Shown here: piece by piece, positions 38,301-47,082 of the stretch
How the letters are laid out: each line of letters opens with the position of its first letter
Numbering within the stretch: the stretch's first letter is position 1
Origin: Prolixibacter bellariivorans ATCC BAA-1284
GTDB taxonomy: Bacteria > Bacteroidota > Bacteroidia > Bacteroidales > Prolixibacteraceae
Length of the DNA: 64,000 nt
NCBI RefSeq assembly: GCF_000621705.1
Contig: NZ_JHXO01000015.1
Coordinates: 28,483-92,482, forward strand
Direction of reading: 5' to 3'
The notes under the pieces: model-generated
Database searches by the model: none
Seen by the model: the letters and a program-made list of their open reading frames with translations, nothing else
Told to the model about the DNA's origin: nothing
Position numbers and translations under genes: made by a program

Positions 38301-38387
38301 TGGGATCCGGAGAATGCCGGTAGAAATTCATGGGGTGGAGCATTTATGTCCCGCACATATATGGCAGGTATCAACTTAAATTTCTAA
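35322..38387 (+). CDS. susC: SusC/RagA-family TonB-linked outer-membrane glycan transporter
   Basis: A 1021-residue protein with a signal peptide (MKKTKLKLLVLAIFFGIS...FAQA). A carboxypeptidase-regulatory-like domain follows at about 28-100 (ISGVVYDEHNTTVPGVTVVEKG), then a TonB-box region (LDEVVAIGYGSVKKSNLTGA), a plug (RIRGAS, PLFIVDGI, IERMDILKDASATAIYGSRG) and a 22-strand barrel ending in INLNF with the usual aromatic terminus. It imports oligosaccharides across the outer membrane with its SusD partner, powered by TonB. It is the first gene of the PUL. SusD starts 20 bases after its stop. There is no N-terminal STN domain, so it is regulated by the hybrid two-component protein rather than by a FecR/sigma pair. 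The gene symbol is a family name. Confidence 0.95.
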   Translation: MKKTKLKLLVLAIFFGISFNTFAQAQQISGVVYDEHNTTVPGVTVVEKGTTNGTVTNMDGKFNLKLTGKSKLLEFSFVGYKTQQVPVTNQTTYTVHLEPSVVNLDEVVAIGYGSVKKSNLTGAVNSVDHQRLEKANKVDAISALEGQSAGVVIQRTDNKPGSGGFNIRIRGASTINTNETASQGGYNPGQNPLFIVDGIAVDDISFLNPSDIERMDILKDASATAIYGSRGSSGVVLIQTKQGRKGKLRVSYNNYFGFKQAYHLPKMLNTDEYVQYLKDDVVGNHYASGDYNFTTADVVLSDYLDAEELQNIADGVNTDWVKLIRVNGYQTNHTLNLSGGNDKTVYSASMGYTKDNGTVGGENFTRYNVKADVSSDILSWLNLSVGSYMTYAIQNTGSWEAFRSAYRLKPIGRPYNADGSLRFYPLSKETQVTNPLFEPSNITKQTKYLQWLGNIAIKLTPVKNLTLTSKFSPDVKFTRYGEYRGLYSKSVSGNPSNRRAQVNNFNYLSYTWDNIINYKFKKGIHDFNITAVMSRYMENDESYYTQVRNFTTDNYLFHNLGAGLSIRDVSSGYTEQTLESYTGRINYSLNDKYLFTFTGRYDGSSILADNNKWAFFPSASFAWKMLDEGFMKNQKVLSSAKFRLSIGQTGNNGEGGGLAPLGSQSLLGSSATNLGGTSVSTAYVTGLANKDLTWEKTTEENVGFDYGFLNNRVFGSIDVYHRKTTGIIFFTPLPSVTGFSGTYNNVGESSNNGVEISLNTVNVDNGNFKWTTNFNFASNKNKIDKLYGNLDEIQFNVQGTNLINKVGEPIGSIYDYVYDGIWQSNQAAEAAKYGQKPGQVRVKDLDGDGHITPGKDRKVIGQVTPKWTGGITSSMNYKNFDFSFSVITSQGNKIWSTFYSNTVFPYDENPSRLFNAAKVNYWTPSNPTNDWYQPGNGGPYSWVSKYKDISYTKIGYITLGYTIPADILKRAHIAGLRVYTTVQNPFIFTKYGGWDPENAGRNSWGGAFMSRTYMAGINLNF

Positions 38388-38406
38388 ACACTAAACGATT
38401 CTAAAA

Positions 38407-40041
38407 ATGAAGCATACAAATTATAAAATACTATCATTACTACTGGCTTTGAGTTTCTTCGCAGCCAGCTGTACCAGTTTCCTTAATGAAAAGAATTACA
38501 CCTCGCTATCATTGGAAACTGCAGCATCCACTCCGGAGACATTTGATCAGTTGGTAGCACGTGCGTATGAATTATCACGTGAATATACTACGCACTATAC
38601 TTCCGACATGTATTATAGCCTGGAGGATCTGGGTACGGACGTCGTAACACGCGGATCGTTAATTTTAGGAACCAGTGATTTAAATGATTATGTCAACCTT
38701 AACTCTACGAATTACACGGTTAGCGTTTACTGGACTGACCAATATGCAATAATCGCAGCGGCTAATACGGCAATTGATAATGCCGACGTAATTGAAGGGA
38801 TTGACGATAGCACAAGAACAGTTGGCATTGGAGACGCTAAGTTTTTCAGGGCTATGTCCTATTTTAATTTAGTGGTCAATTACGGAGGTGTTCCGTTAGT
38901 GGTTAACCAGGTTACAACTGCCCAAAAAAACTATGTCAGGGCTACTGAAGAACAAGTCTACTCACAAATAATCAGTGACCTTACCGATGCATTATCGGCA
39001 GTACCGGAAGATCCTGCTCAATACGGAAGGGTTTCAAAAGATGCAGTAAGACATCTTCTGTCAAAAGTATATTTAACAAGAGCTTACAAATCATACGCTG
39101 CAAGTGACGATTTTTCAAATGCAGCCAAGTTAGCCAAAATAGTGATCGCCAATCACCCGCTGGTTCCTTCTTTTTCAAGTTTAGTTAGCATTAATAATCA
39201 ACGTAATTCGGAAGTCGTATTTGCGTACCTGTTCGGTACCAACTCGGTAAGCAGAGGTTGGGGTAACTCAAAGCACATGATGTATAAATTCAGGTTTTAC
39301 GATTATCCCGGCCTGTCAAGAACCGTGCAAGGCCTTGGCCCGATGCCCACTCCATTTTACTATTCCCTGTTTGACGACGCCGACCAACGTGCTGAAGCGA
39401 CCTTTTCCAGGGTGTTGTATGCTACGAAAGAAGCAACAACTACATTAAACGGAGAAACGGTTAACATTCAAGTCGGAGACACTGCAATGTATTTCCCCAA
39501 AGTAGCCTGGACTGATGCCCAAAGAGCGGCGGTGCCTTATAAGGTTATTAATCCGGATGAATACTTCACAAGTGACGGAATTACCAATGTACACTATCCT
39601 ATATTTAGAAAATTCGACGACCCGGATGTAGCGTTTACACAACCTGACCAACCTTCCAACGGCGAAAGGGACATGGTTGTTATGAGAAGTGGTGAAGCTT
39701 ATCTGATTGCTGCAGAAGCTTACCTTGGTATGAACGACAAGGCAACTGCAGCTGGTTATCTTACCACACTGCGGGCAAGGGCCGGTTTAACAACCCCTGT
39801 TTCTCCGGATGATGTTAATCTTGACTTTATCCTGGATGAAAGAGCTCGTGAATTAACCGGAGAAGTTAACCGGTGGATGGACCTGAAAAGAACCGGCAAA
39901 CTGATAGAACGTGCTTTGGCACATAATCCACATGTTGCTTTTAACCATGCAATCGACGAACACGATTTGCTCAGGCCGATACCTCAGACCGAAATTGATA
40001 ATAGCGGTGGTTCTATTACCCAAAATCCGGGTTATGAATAA
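38407..40041 (+). CDS. susD: SusD/RagB-family surface glycan-binding lipoprotein
   Basis: A 544-residue lipoprotein: the signal sequence ends in FFAASC with the lipidated Cys at about residue 22. The SusD fold shows in the N-terminal TPR-like helices (AKFFRAMSYFNLVVNYGGVPLV, the classic RAxxYFxLVxxYGxVPLV segment) and the C-terminal RELTGEVNRWMDLKRTGKL and PIPQTEIDNSGGSITQNPGY. It sits on the cell surface as the lid of the SusC barrel and captures the glycan. A strong hairpin follows, which probably keeps susCD transcripts more abundant than the enzyme genes. Confidence 0.95.
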   Translation: MKHTNYKILSLLLALSFFAASCTSFLNEKNYTSLSLETAASTPETFDQLVARAYELSREYTTHYTSDMYYSLEDLGTDVVTRGSLILGTSDLNDYVNLNSTNYTVSVYWTDQYAIIAAANTAIDNADVIEGIDDSTRTVGIGDAKFFRAMSYFNLVVNYGGVPLVVNQVTTAQKNYVRATEEQVYSQIISDLTDALSAVPEDPAQYGRVSKDAVRHLLSKVYLTRAYKSYAASDDFSNAAKLAKIVIANHPLVPSFSSLVSINNQRNSEVVFAYLFGTNSVSRGWGNSKHMMYKFRFYDYPGLSRTVQGLGPMPTPFYYSLFDDADQRAEATFSRVLYATKEATTTLNGETVNIQVGDTAMYFPKVAWTDAQRAAVPYKVINPDEYFTSDGITNVHYPIFRKFDDPDVAFTQPDQPSNGERDMVVMRSGEAYLIAAEAYLGMNDKATAAGYLTTLRARAGLTTPVSPDDVNLDFILDERARELTGEVNRWMDLKRTGKLIERALAHNPHVAFNHAIDEHDLLRPIPQTEIDNSGGSITQNPGYE

Positions 40042-40073
40042 TATATCGAATAACAATAAGCATTAAGTGTTAT

Positions 40074-40118
40074 GAGAATATAGGCGAAGTATTTTTCACT
40101 TGCCTATATTCTCTTTTA
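40074..40118 (+). terminator. Hairpin after susD, probable partial terminator or processing site
   Basis: A stem of about 16 bp (GAGAATATAGGC at 40074-40085 pairs with GCCTATATTCTC at 40102-40113, extended inward with one bulge) is followed by TTTTAAT. It sits between susD and the first GH92 gene of the same strand, so read-through must be allowed. Confidence 0.75.
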
Positions 40119-40164
40119 ATTCGCTATTGCGAGACTTGTAGTCTTCCTGTCTAATAAAGCCAGC

Positions 40165-42498
40165 ATGTATTTAAGTAAAACAAACTTTTTAATACGAAGC
40201 AAACTTCTGTTCTTAAGTTTATTTGCATTGGCATGCAATGAAAAAATACCGGAAACTGCTTCTAACGAATTTGTTAATAAAGTATATCCGCTACTCGACA
40301 CTAGAAATTCGAGGTGGTTCTTCTTTTCATCAGCTTGCCGTCCGTTTGGCATGGTGAATCTGAGCCCCGACACTGAAATTAATGGAGCATGGAACAGTGG
40401 ATACCGGTATCAAGCCGATACCATTAAAGGATTCAGCCACATACATGCCTGGCAGATGTCTGGTTTATCAGTCATACCCGTAACATTAGATAAAACAGAA
40501 ACCACAAAAATATTTTCAGATTTTTACTCTCCTTTCTCTCATAAAACTGAGATCGTTACTCCGGGATATCATTCTGTTGTGTTAAACCGATATGACATCA
40601 AAGCCGGGTTAACCAGTACCAATCGAGTTGGTTTTCATAAATATACCTTTCCTGAAAAAGATATTCAAAAAGCGATTTTATTCAATCTGAATACCCTTTT
40701 AGGCCCATCTAACAACACTGCCGGATATTTAAAACAAGATAGCAACAAGGAACTTTCCGGGAGCCTGGTAATGGCTCCAACACACCGACGTATAAAGCCC
40801 CTTACCCTGTATTTTAAAATTAAACTGAACAGCCCGATCACTCAAATTGAACAAGATAGTGCAACACATAATTACCTGGTTCTGTTGAAATCTTCAGTAC
40901 AAAATGTACTCATGAAAGTAGGTATTTCATATACCTCTGCAGAAAATGCATCCCTTAATTTACAAACAGAACTGCCCGGTTGGGATTTTTCTGAAATTGT
41001 GAGACAATCTCAACAGGTATGGAACAAAATGTTGGGAAGAATTCAGATTGAAGGAGGAACAGCAGCCGATCAAAGGAGATTCTACACGGACCTTTGGCAT
41101 GCTTTGCAGGGACGAAGAATAATAAGCGATGTAAATGGGGCCTATCCGGATAATACACAGGAACAATTCCGCATTGGACAAATACCACCGGACAAGAACG
41201 GGCACCCCCAATTTAACATGTACAATTCGGATGCCTTTTGGGGTGCGCAATGGACACTTAACACGCTCTGGGGACTTGTTTATCCTGAAATCATGGAAGA
41301 CTTCGTTCATTCGCTCATGCAATATTATAAAGATGGGGACCTGGTTCCACGGGGCCCTTCCGGTGGCGATTATACGTTTGTCATGACGGGAGCTCCGGCA
41401 ACACCATTCATTGTAAGTGCCATCCAAAAAGGAATTGTAAAAGACAGTTTAGAATTTATTTATCAGGCACTAAAGAAGAACCATATGTCGGGAGGAATCA
41501 TGGGCAAATCCGGTTACGAACATAAAACGGATAAGGGCGGAGGACTGAGTTTTTACATTGAAAAAGGCTATGTGCCTTACCCGCTTCCCTATAAAGAAAA
41601 TTTTGGTGCTCATGAAGACGGAGCCGGACAGACTCTGGAATATGCGTATCAGGACTGGACTTTGGCGCAACTGGCAAAAAAACTTCATAAAGACGACGAT
41701 TATCACTATTTTCTGAAACGCTCCTTCAATTTCAAGAATATCTTCAATCCATTATTAGGATGGAACGTTCCGAAAGATGTAAATGGAAAGTGGAAAAAAG
41801 ACTTTGATCCTTACCAGTACGAAAATGGCTTCGTAGAATCCAACTCAGCCCAGTCAACCTGGTTTGTACCTCACAATCTGAAAGAATTAGCCCGTTTAAT
41901 GGGCGGCGATTCAATTGCGGTAAGAAAACTGAATACCCAATTTATGGAAGCACAAAAGCTCGGATTTACCTCGGGAACTTCCCATGCGGCAGAACTTCAT
42001 CCGGAATACAGCCGTATTCCGATAAATTACGGCAATCAACCTTCTATACAAGCGGCTTTTATTTTTGATGAATTGAACCGACCCGATTTAACCCAATTCT
42101 GGTCGCGCAGGGTGGTAAGAAGAGTTTTTTCCGGTTTATCGGAAAATGTTGGATACAATGGGGATGAGGATCAGGGACTAATGGGAAGTCTGGCTGTGTT
42201 AATGAAAATTGGATTGTTTCAAATGAACGGCGGAACAGAAGAAAACCCGGCATACCAGATTGGAAGCCCCATTTTCGACAAAGTTATCATTCATCTGAAT
42301 CCGGAATATTATCCGGGCAAAACCTTTGAGATTGAATGCAACAACAACACCCCTGACAATGTATTTGTGAGGACGATTCGATTAAATAATACGCCTGTAA
42401 AATCGTATTCAATAACACATGAGGATATTGTAAACGGAGGGATATTAAAACTGGAAATGGCTATTAGCGGGCCGTCAACAGAACTTGTGCATAATTGA
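40165..42498 (+). CDS. GH92-family alpha-mannosidase-like lipoprotein, divergent motif
   Basis: A 777-residue protein with a lipobox (LFLSLFALAC) after an N-terminal hydrophobic segment, so probably periplasmic or surface-anchored. GH92 features: VNPLIG-like opening (VNKVYPLLDTRN), RPFGMVNLSPDT, SGYRYQADTIKGFSHIH, DAFWGAQWTLNTLWGLVYP, and TLEYAYQDWTLAQLAK, where Glu492 is the expected general acid. Where GH92 enzymes usually have GNDDxG, this protein has GDEDQG (Asp667-Glu668-Asp669). GH92 enzymes are exo-acting, calcium-dependent, inverting alpha-mannosidases; the altered motif and FQMNGG segment suggest a distinct subgroup with a possibly different linkage. The next gene is a second GH92, 25 bases downstream. 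Confidence 0.9.
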   Translation: MYLSKTNFLIRSKLLFLSLFALACNEKIPETASNEFVNKVYPLLDTRNSRWFFFSSACRPFGMVNLSPDTEINGAWNSGYRYQADTIKGFSHIHAWQMSGLSVIPVTLDKTETTKIFSDFYSPFSHKTEIVTPGYHSVVLNRYDIKAGLTSTNRVGFHKYTFPEKDIQKAILFNLNTLLGPSNNTAGYLKQDSNKELSGSLVMAPTHRRIKPLTLYFKIKLNSPITQIEQDSATHNYLVLLKSSVQNVLMKVGISYTSAENASLNLQTELPGWDFSEIVRQSQQVWNKMLGRIQIEGGTAADQRRFYTDLWHALQGRRIISDVNGAYPDNTQEQFRIGQIPPDKNGHPQFNMYNSDAFWGAQWTLNTLWGLVYPEIMEDFVHSLMQYYKDGDLVPRGPSGGDYTFVMTGAPATPFIVSAIQKGIVKDSLEFIYQALKKNHMSGGIMGKSGYEHKTDKGGGLSFYIEKGYVPYPLPYKENFGAHEDGAGQTLEYAYQDWTLAQLAKKLHKDDDYHYFLKRSFNFKNIFNPLLGWNVPKDVNGKWKKDFDPYQYENGFVESNSAQSTWFVPHNLKELARLMGGDSIAVRKLNTQFMEAQKLGFTSGTSHAAELHPEYSRIPINYGNQPSIQAAFIFDELNRPDLTQFWSRRVVRRVFSGLSENVGYNGDEDQGLMGSLAVLMKIGLFQMNGGTEENPAYQIGSPIFDKVIIHLNPEYYPGKTFEIECNNNTPDNVFVRTIRLNNTPVKSYSITHEDIVNGGILKLEMAISGPSTELVHN

Positions 42499-42523
42499 CT
42501 GTATTACTGTGTGAAACAAGGTT

Positions 42524-44812
42524 ATGAAAAATATAAAATACATTCTTTTAATTTGCTTTATCGCGCTTTTACAATTGGAGGCAAGAAGCCAAAACCATCA
42601 ATTTGTAAATCCTCTGATTGGCTCTGAAGGGCCGGGAAATGTGTTCATTGGACCTTCGTGTCCTTTTGGGATGATTAAGCCCGGGCCCGACAACGATGTA
42701 CATGCCAACAGTGGTTATTCTGCCGATACAACCAAAGCCATTTACGGATTCAGCCAGGTGCATGTAAGTGGCACGGGCGGAGGAGCCAAATACGGCAATG
42801 TTTCGGTAATGCCCATTTCCGGTAATTTCGAATCGGTTAAGCAGGAATCGTTTCGCGACGATGAAAAAGTACAGTTGGGTTATTACGCTGTCCGGCTAAA
42901 AAAATGGAATATCAAAACCGAAATTACGACTTCCGACAGAGCCACCTTTTACAAATTTAAATACAGCTCCGAAGGGAAGAATGCCGTAAAAATAGATTTG
43001 GGAAGATACCTGGATGAAACCGACATAAAAAATGGCCGCGAAACGCAGCAATTTGTCGGTTCCGAAGTGGAAGTAGTTTCCGATACCGAAGTGCGGGGCT
43101 ACACAAAAGTCAGAGGCGGATGGAACAACGGCAGCGCCTATACCGTTTATTTTGCGGCTGTTTTCGACCAGCCATTCGGCAGTTTTTCTACCTGGAAACA
43201 GCAGACATTCTTTCCCAATCAGGCAACGCAGGTTGACGACGGAAGCAAAACCGGGGCAATGCTCTTTTTCAACCATCTTAAAAACAAATCGCTGAATATG
43301 AAAATTGGCATTTCATTTATCAGCAGCCTGAAAGCGAAACAAAACATCAATAACGAAATTCCGGATTGGCAATTCGATAAAGTACTCACCGAAACGCAAC
43401 AAAAGTGGGATAAGATTTTGCAACGTGTAGAGGTCGACAAAGATGCTTCGCCGGAAAAGAAAATGATGCTCTATACGGCACTGTACCACACTATGTTAAT
43501 GCCGGTTGACCGCACGGGAGAGAATCCTCTTTGGGAAAACGATGGCCCGTATTACGACGACTTTTACGCTATTTGGGACACTTACCGGTCTTCGAGCCCG
43601 CTGATAACCCTACTTGATCCGAAACGTCAGGTAGCTATTATTAACGCGCTGATAGATATATACAAACACGATGGTTACATGCCCGACGCCCGAAGTGGAA
43701 ATTGCAACGGAAGAACGCAGGGCGGCTCTAATGCCGAAATTGTGATTGCCGATGCTTTTGTAAAAGGATTGAAAGGTATCAACTACAAAGAGGCACTCAA
43801 TGCCATGTTGAAAGATGCCATGTATCCTCCGGGTGGCAATGAGGAAAAAGAAGGCCGGGGTGGTTTGGTCGACTACAACCGCTTGGGCTATGTTTCCACT
43901 GACTATGTACGCTCCGGAAACCGCACGGTGGAATATTCGTACGACGATTACTGCTTAGCCATGGTTGCGAAAGGCATCAAGCGAAAAGGTGAATACTGGC
44001 GTTTCATTAAACAGTCGGACAACTGGCAAAACCTGTGGCGAGATATTGAGAACAATGGTTCACGAGGCTTTATTATGCCGAAAGATGCGCATGGTAAGTG
44101 GGTGGATAGTATTCTGTGTAATGTTAATAATGGCCGTATTAATTATTTGAAATATACGCCTTTGTCGCAAGACTGGCCCAATTGTGTATGCTGGTGGTGT
44201 GGTATTTTTTACGAAGCCAGTTCATGGGAATATTCCCTTTCAATACCGCACGATGTGGCTACGCTCATCAAAAAATCAGGAGGAAACGAGGCTTTCTTAA
44301 AACGATTGAATACGTTTTTCGACAACGGGTATTATAATGTTGGCAACGAACCATCTTTTTTAAGTCCTGATTTATACCATTGGATTGGCAGACCAGACCT
44401 AAGCAACGAACGCATTCATCAGATTATTGATGCAAATTACAGCAGCAAAAGAGACGGAATTCCCGGGAATGATGACTCAGGTGCCATGTCGTCGTGGCTG
44501 GCATTTCATATGATGGGCCTATACCCCAATGCCGGGCAATCGTATTACCTCATTAACGCTCCTTATTTTAAAGAAACAACGCTGCACCTACCTGATGGGA
44601 AAGATTTTACTATCAAAGCAAAAAACCTGTCGGATAAAAACAAATACATAAAAGCAGTAACGCTTAACGGGAAACCTTACGAGAAAGCATGGATTGAACA
44701 CAGCGATATTATAGCCGGTGGCACTTTGGTTATTGAAATGGGACGAACACCATCAGAAACATGGGGAAAGAACCAACTTCCGCCGTCGAAACCGGATGAC
44801 AACAAAATTTAA
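42524..44812 (+). CDS. GH92-family exo-alpha-mannosidase
   Basis: A 762-residue secreted enzyme with signal peptide MKNIKYILLICFIALLQLEA...SQ. It has canonical GH92 landmarks: VNPLIGSEGPGNVFIGPSCP, FGMIKPGPD, YGFSQVHVSGTGGG, YDDFYAIWDTYRSSSPLITL, RTVEYSYDDYCLAMVAK with Glu470 as probable general acid, and GIPGNDDSGAMSSW with Asp650/Asp651 in the base and calcium region. It hydrolyses terminal alpha-mannose in the periplasm; the exact linkage (1,2, 1,3, 1,4 or 1,6) cannot be read. It differs greatly from the upstream GH92 copy, so the pair probably handles two linkages. The next start lies 11 bases past its stop. Confidence 0.93.
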   Translation: MKNIKYILLICFIALLQLEARSQNHQFVNPLIGSEGPGNVFIGPSCPFGMIKPGPDNDVHANSGYSADTTKAIYGFSQVHVSGTGGGAKYGNVSVMPISGNFESVKQESFRDDEKVQLGYYAVRLKKWNIKTEITTSDRATFYKFKYSSEGKNAVKIDLGRYLDETDIKNGRETQQFVGSEVEVVSDTEVRGYTKVRGGWNNGSAYTVYFAAVFDQPFGSFSTWKQQTFFPNQATQVDDGSKTGAMLFFNHLKNKSLNMKIGISFISSLKAKQNINNEIPDWQFDKVLTETQQKWDKILQRVEVDKDASPEKKMMLYTALYHTMLMPVDRTGENPLWENDGPYYDDFYAIWDTYRSSSPLITLLDPKRQVAIINALIDIYKHDGYMPDARSGNCNGRTQGGSNAEIVIADAFVKGLKGINYKEALNAMLKDAMYPPGGNEEKEGRGGLVDYNRLGYVSTDYVRSGNRTVEYSYDDYCLAMVAKGIKRKGEYWRFIKQSDNWQNLWRDIENNGSRGFIMPKDAHGKWVDSILCNVNNGRINYLKYTPLSQDWPNCVCWWCGIFYEASSWEYSLSIPHDVATLIKKSGGNEAFLKRLNTFFDNGYYNVGNEPSFLSPDLYHWIGRPDLSNERIHQIIDANYSSKRDGIPGNDDSGAMSSWLAFHMMGLYPNAGQSYYLINAPYFKETTLHLPDGKDFTIKAKNLSDKNKYIKAVTLNGKPYEKAWIEHSDIIAGGTLVIEMGRTPSETWGKNQLPPSKPDDNKI

Positions 44813-44822
44813 AGCAAACACT

Positions 44823-47081
44823 ATGGTTAACAAATCTCTTCCTGTAAAAAAACGGCTATTACATATTTTGCTGTTTCTTGCAATTATTGGCGGAACATCA
44901 GGATGTAAAAAAGATACTCCGACACAACGTGATTTGTCGCCTGCAGAAGCACTTATCAAGCGCGTTATTCCGAAGTATGCTTCCGATTTCATTGTTGAAA
45001 CGAAGGCGTCAAAAGGTGAAAAAGATTGGTTTGAAATTCAATCAAAAAACGATAAAATCATATTGCGGGGCAATAACGATGGTTCTGTAGCTTCTGCTCT
45101 TTATTATTACCTGAAGAATTATTGTCATTGCCAGGTAACCTGGAATGGGACCAACCTAAACTTGCCCACTAAGTTGCCGAAGGTTGAAGGAACAATCCAT
45201 AAGGATACGCCTTATGAGTACCGGTATTATCTGAATTATTGTACTTTCAATTACAGTATGAGCTGGTGGAACTGGGCTCGGTGGGAAAAAGAGATCGACT
45301 GGATGGCTTTGCACGGAATCAACATGCCGTTGGCAATAACCGGCGAAGCCTATGTTTGGGACGAAGTTTATCGTTCGTATGGATTTACCGACGAAGATTT
45401 GAATCCGTTTTTCAGTGGTCCGGCCTATTTTTCATGGTTCTGGATGGGCAACCTCGACGGCTGGGGTGGACCATTACCCATGAGCTGGAAAGAAAGTCAC
45501 CGCGACTTGCAAAAGAAAATACTGCAACGCGAACGCGAACTGGGCATGAAACCCGTACTTCCGGCATTTACCGGTCATGTTCCGGCTTCATTTAAAAAAT
45601 ATTTCCCCCATGCAAAGCTAAAACGCACCAACTGGGGAAACGGTTTCGGCGACACCTACATCTTGGATGCCAACGATCCGCTATTTGCTGAAATCGGGAA
45701 AAAATTCCTGGAAGCGCAACAAAAAATATACGGAACCAACCATTTATATTCTGCCGACACGTTTAACGAAAACGAACCACCTTCAGACAAGCCTCAATAC
45801 CTTTCGGAATTAAGCAGTAAAGTTTTTGAAGGAATGAAAGAAGCCGATCCCGACGCCGTTTGGGTGATGCAGGGATGGTTGTTTTACAGTCATCGCCAAT
45901 TTTGGAAAGCTCCGCAAATAAAAGCATTGCTTGAAGCTGTTCCCAACAATAAGATGATCATTCTGGACCTGGCTGCCGAAATTGAGCCGGTATGGAAGCG
46001 CACCCATGCATTTTACGGCAAACAATGGATTTGGAACATGTTGCATAATTTTGGAGGTAATATCAGCATGTTTGGCCGTATTGAAAATGTAGCCACACAC
46101 CCTGCTGAAGCACTAAACGATACAACTTCGGGGCAAATGAGAGGGATTGGCTTAACCATGGAAGGCATTGAGCAAAATCCGGTTTTGTATGAATTAATGA
46201 TGGATAATACCTGGCGAAACACACCGATTGACCTGCAAAACTGGCTGAAAAGCTATATCCGAAATCGTTATGGTGAGACCAACGCCGAACTGGTGAATGC
46301 CTGGAATATTTTAGTGAAAACGGTTTACAACGGAAAAGTAATTCGCGACGGTGCCGAATCAATCATTGTAGCGCGGCCCACATTTGCAGGCTATCGCCGC
46401 TGGGCACGGACAAAGCTGAATTATGATCCGGTAGATTTACTTCCTGCCTGGGACTTGTTTGTGAAACAAATTCCGGAATGCAAAAATTCCGACGGATTTC
46501 GATACGATTTGGTAGATGTTACGCGTCAGGTTCTGGCGAACGTTGCCTTGCCTGTACAACAGCAAATGGCGCTTGCGTATAAACACAACGACAAACAAAG
46601 TTTCAGGAAATACAGCATTCAGTTTCTGGATTTGATCGATGATATGGATCGCCTGCTTGCCACCCGCAAAGACTTTTTGCTGGGCCCCTGGCTTGCCGAC
46701 GCCCGAAGCTGCGGACAAACTCCCGAAGAAAAAGCGCTGTACGAAAAGAATGCCCGCGACCTGATTACACTCTGGGGAGACGCCAACAGCCCGTTGCACG
46801 AATACAGCAACCGACAATGGAGCGGACTGTTAAGCGATTTTTATAAACCGCGCTGGATACAATTTATCGACAGTGTAACTAAAAACTGGGGACATTTCGA
46901 CCAAAAGAAATTTGATGACAACATAAAACAATGGGAATGGAACTGGGTACAAAGTCACAAAGACTTTCCAACAGAAGCTCAGGGAAATGCAACCCAAGTT
47001 GTGGAAGAGTTATACAAAAAGTATCGCGCTCAAATTATTCCTTTAACAAAAATTCAACCTAAAATAGATTACAACTATTAA
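44823..47081 (+). CDS. GH89 alpha-N-acetylglucosaminidase (NAGLU-like) lipoprotein
   Basis: Start chosen at ATG 44823: it gives a lipoprotein leader ending in IIGGTSGC. The frame extends back to 44718 inside the GH92 gene, which is unlikely to be translated. About 752 residues, covering the usual GH89 domains. Landmarks: YYLNYCTFNYSMSWWNWARWEKEIDWMALHGINMPLA, FWMGNLDGWGGPLP, ADTFNENEPP (Glu316, acid/base candidate), WNMLHNFGGN and LTMEGIEQNPVLYEL (Glu447, nucleophile candidate). The family removes terminal alpha-GlcNAc, as in heparan sulfate or alpha-GlcNAc-capped glycans, with retention. The next gene, an HGSNAT-like acetyltransferase, begins after one base, so the two are tightly coupled. 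Confidence 0.93.
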   Translation: MVNKSLPVKKRLLHILLFLAIIGGTSGCKKDTPTQRDLSPAEALIKRVIPKYASDFIVETKASKGEKDWFEIQSKNDKIILRGNNDGSVASALYYYLKNYCHCQVTWNGTNLNLPTKLPKVEGTIHKDTPYEYRYYLNYCTFNYSMSWWNWARWEKEIDWMALHGINMPLAITGEAYVWDEVYRSYGFTDEDLNPFFSGPAYFSWFWMGNLDGWGGPLPMSWKESHRDLQKKILQRERELGMKPVLPAFTGHVPASFKKYFPHAKLKRTNWGNGFGDTYILDANDPLFAEIGKKFLEAQQKIYGTNHLYSADTFNENEPPSDKPQYLSELSSKVFEGMKEADPDAVWVMQGWLFYSHRQFWKAPQIKALLEAVPNNKMIILDLAAEIEPVWKRTHAFYGKQWIWNMLHNFGGNISMFGRIENVATHPAEALNDTTSGQMRGIGLTMEGIEQNPVLYELMMDNTWRNTPIDLQNWLKSYIRNRYGETNAELVNAWNILVKTVYNGKVIRDGAESIIVARPTFAGYRRWARTKLNYDPVDLLPAWDLFVKQIPECKNSDGFRYDLVDVTRQVLANVALPVQQQMALAYKHNDKQSFRKYSIQFLDLIDDMDRLLATRKDFLLGPWLADARSCGQTPEEKALYEKNARDLITLWGDANSPLHEYSNRQWSGLLSDFYKPRWIQFIDSVTKNWGHFDQKKFDDNIKQWEWNWVQSHKDFPTEAQGNATQVVEELYKKYRAQIIPLTKIQPKIDYNY

Positions 47082-47082
47082 T

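Noticed and set aside
44718..44822. Upstream extension of the GH89 gene
   Set aside because: It lies inside the GH92 gene and precedes a clean lipoprotein leader at 44823.
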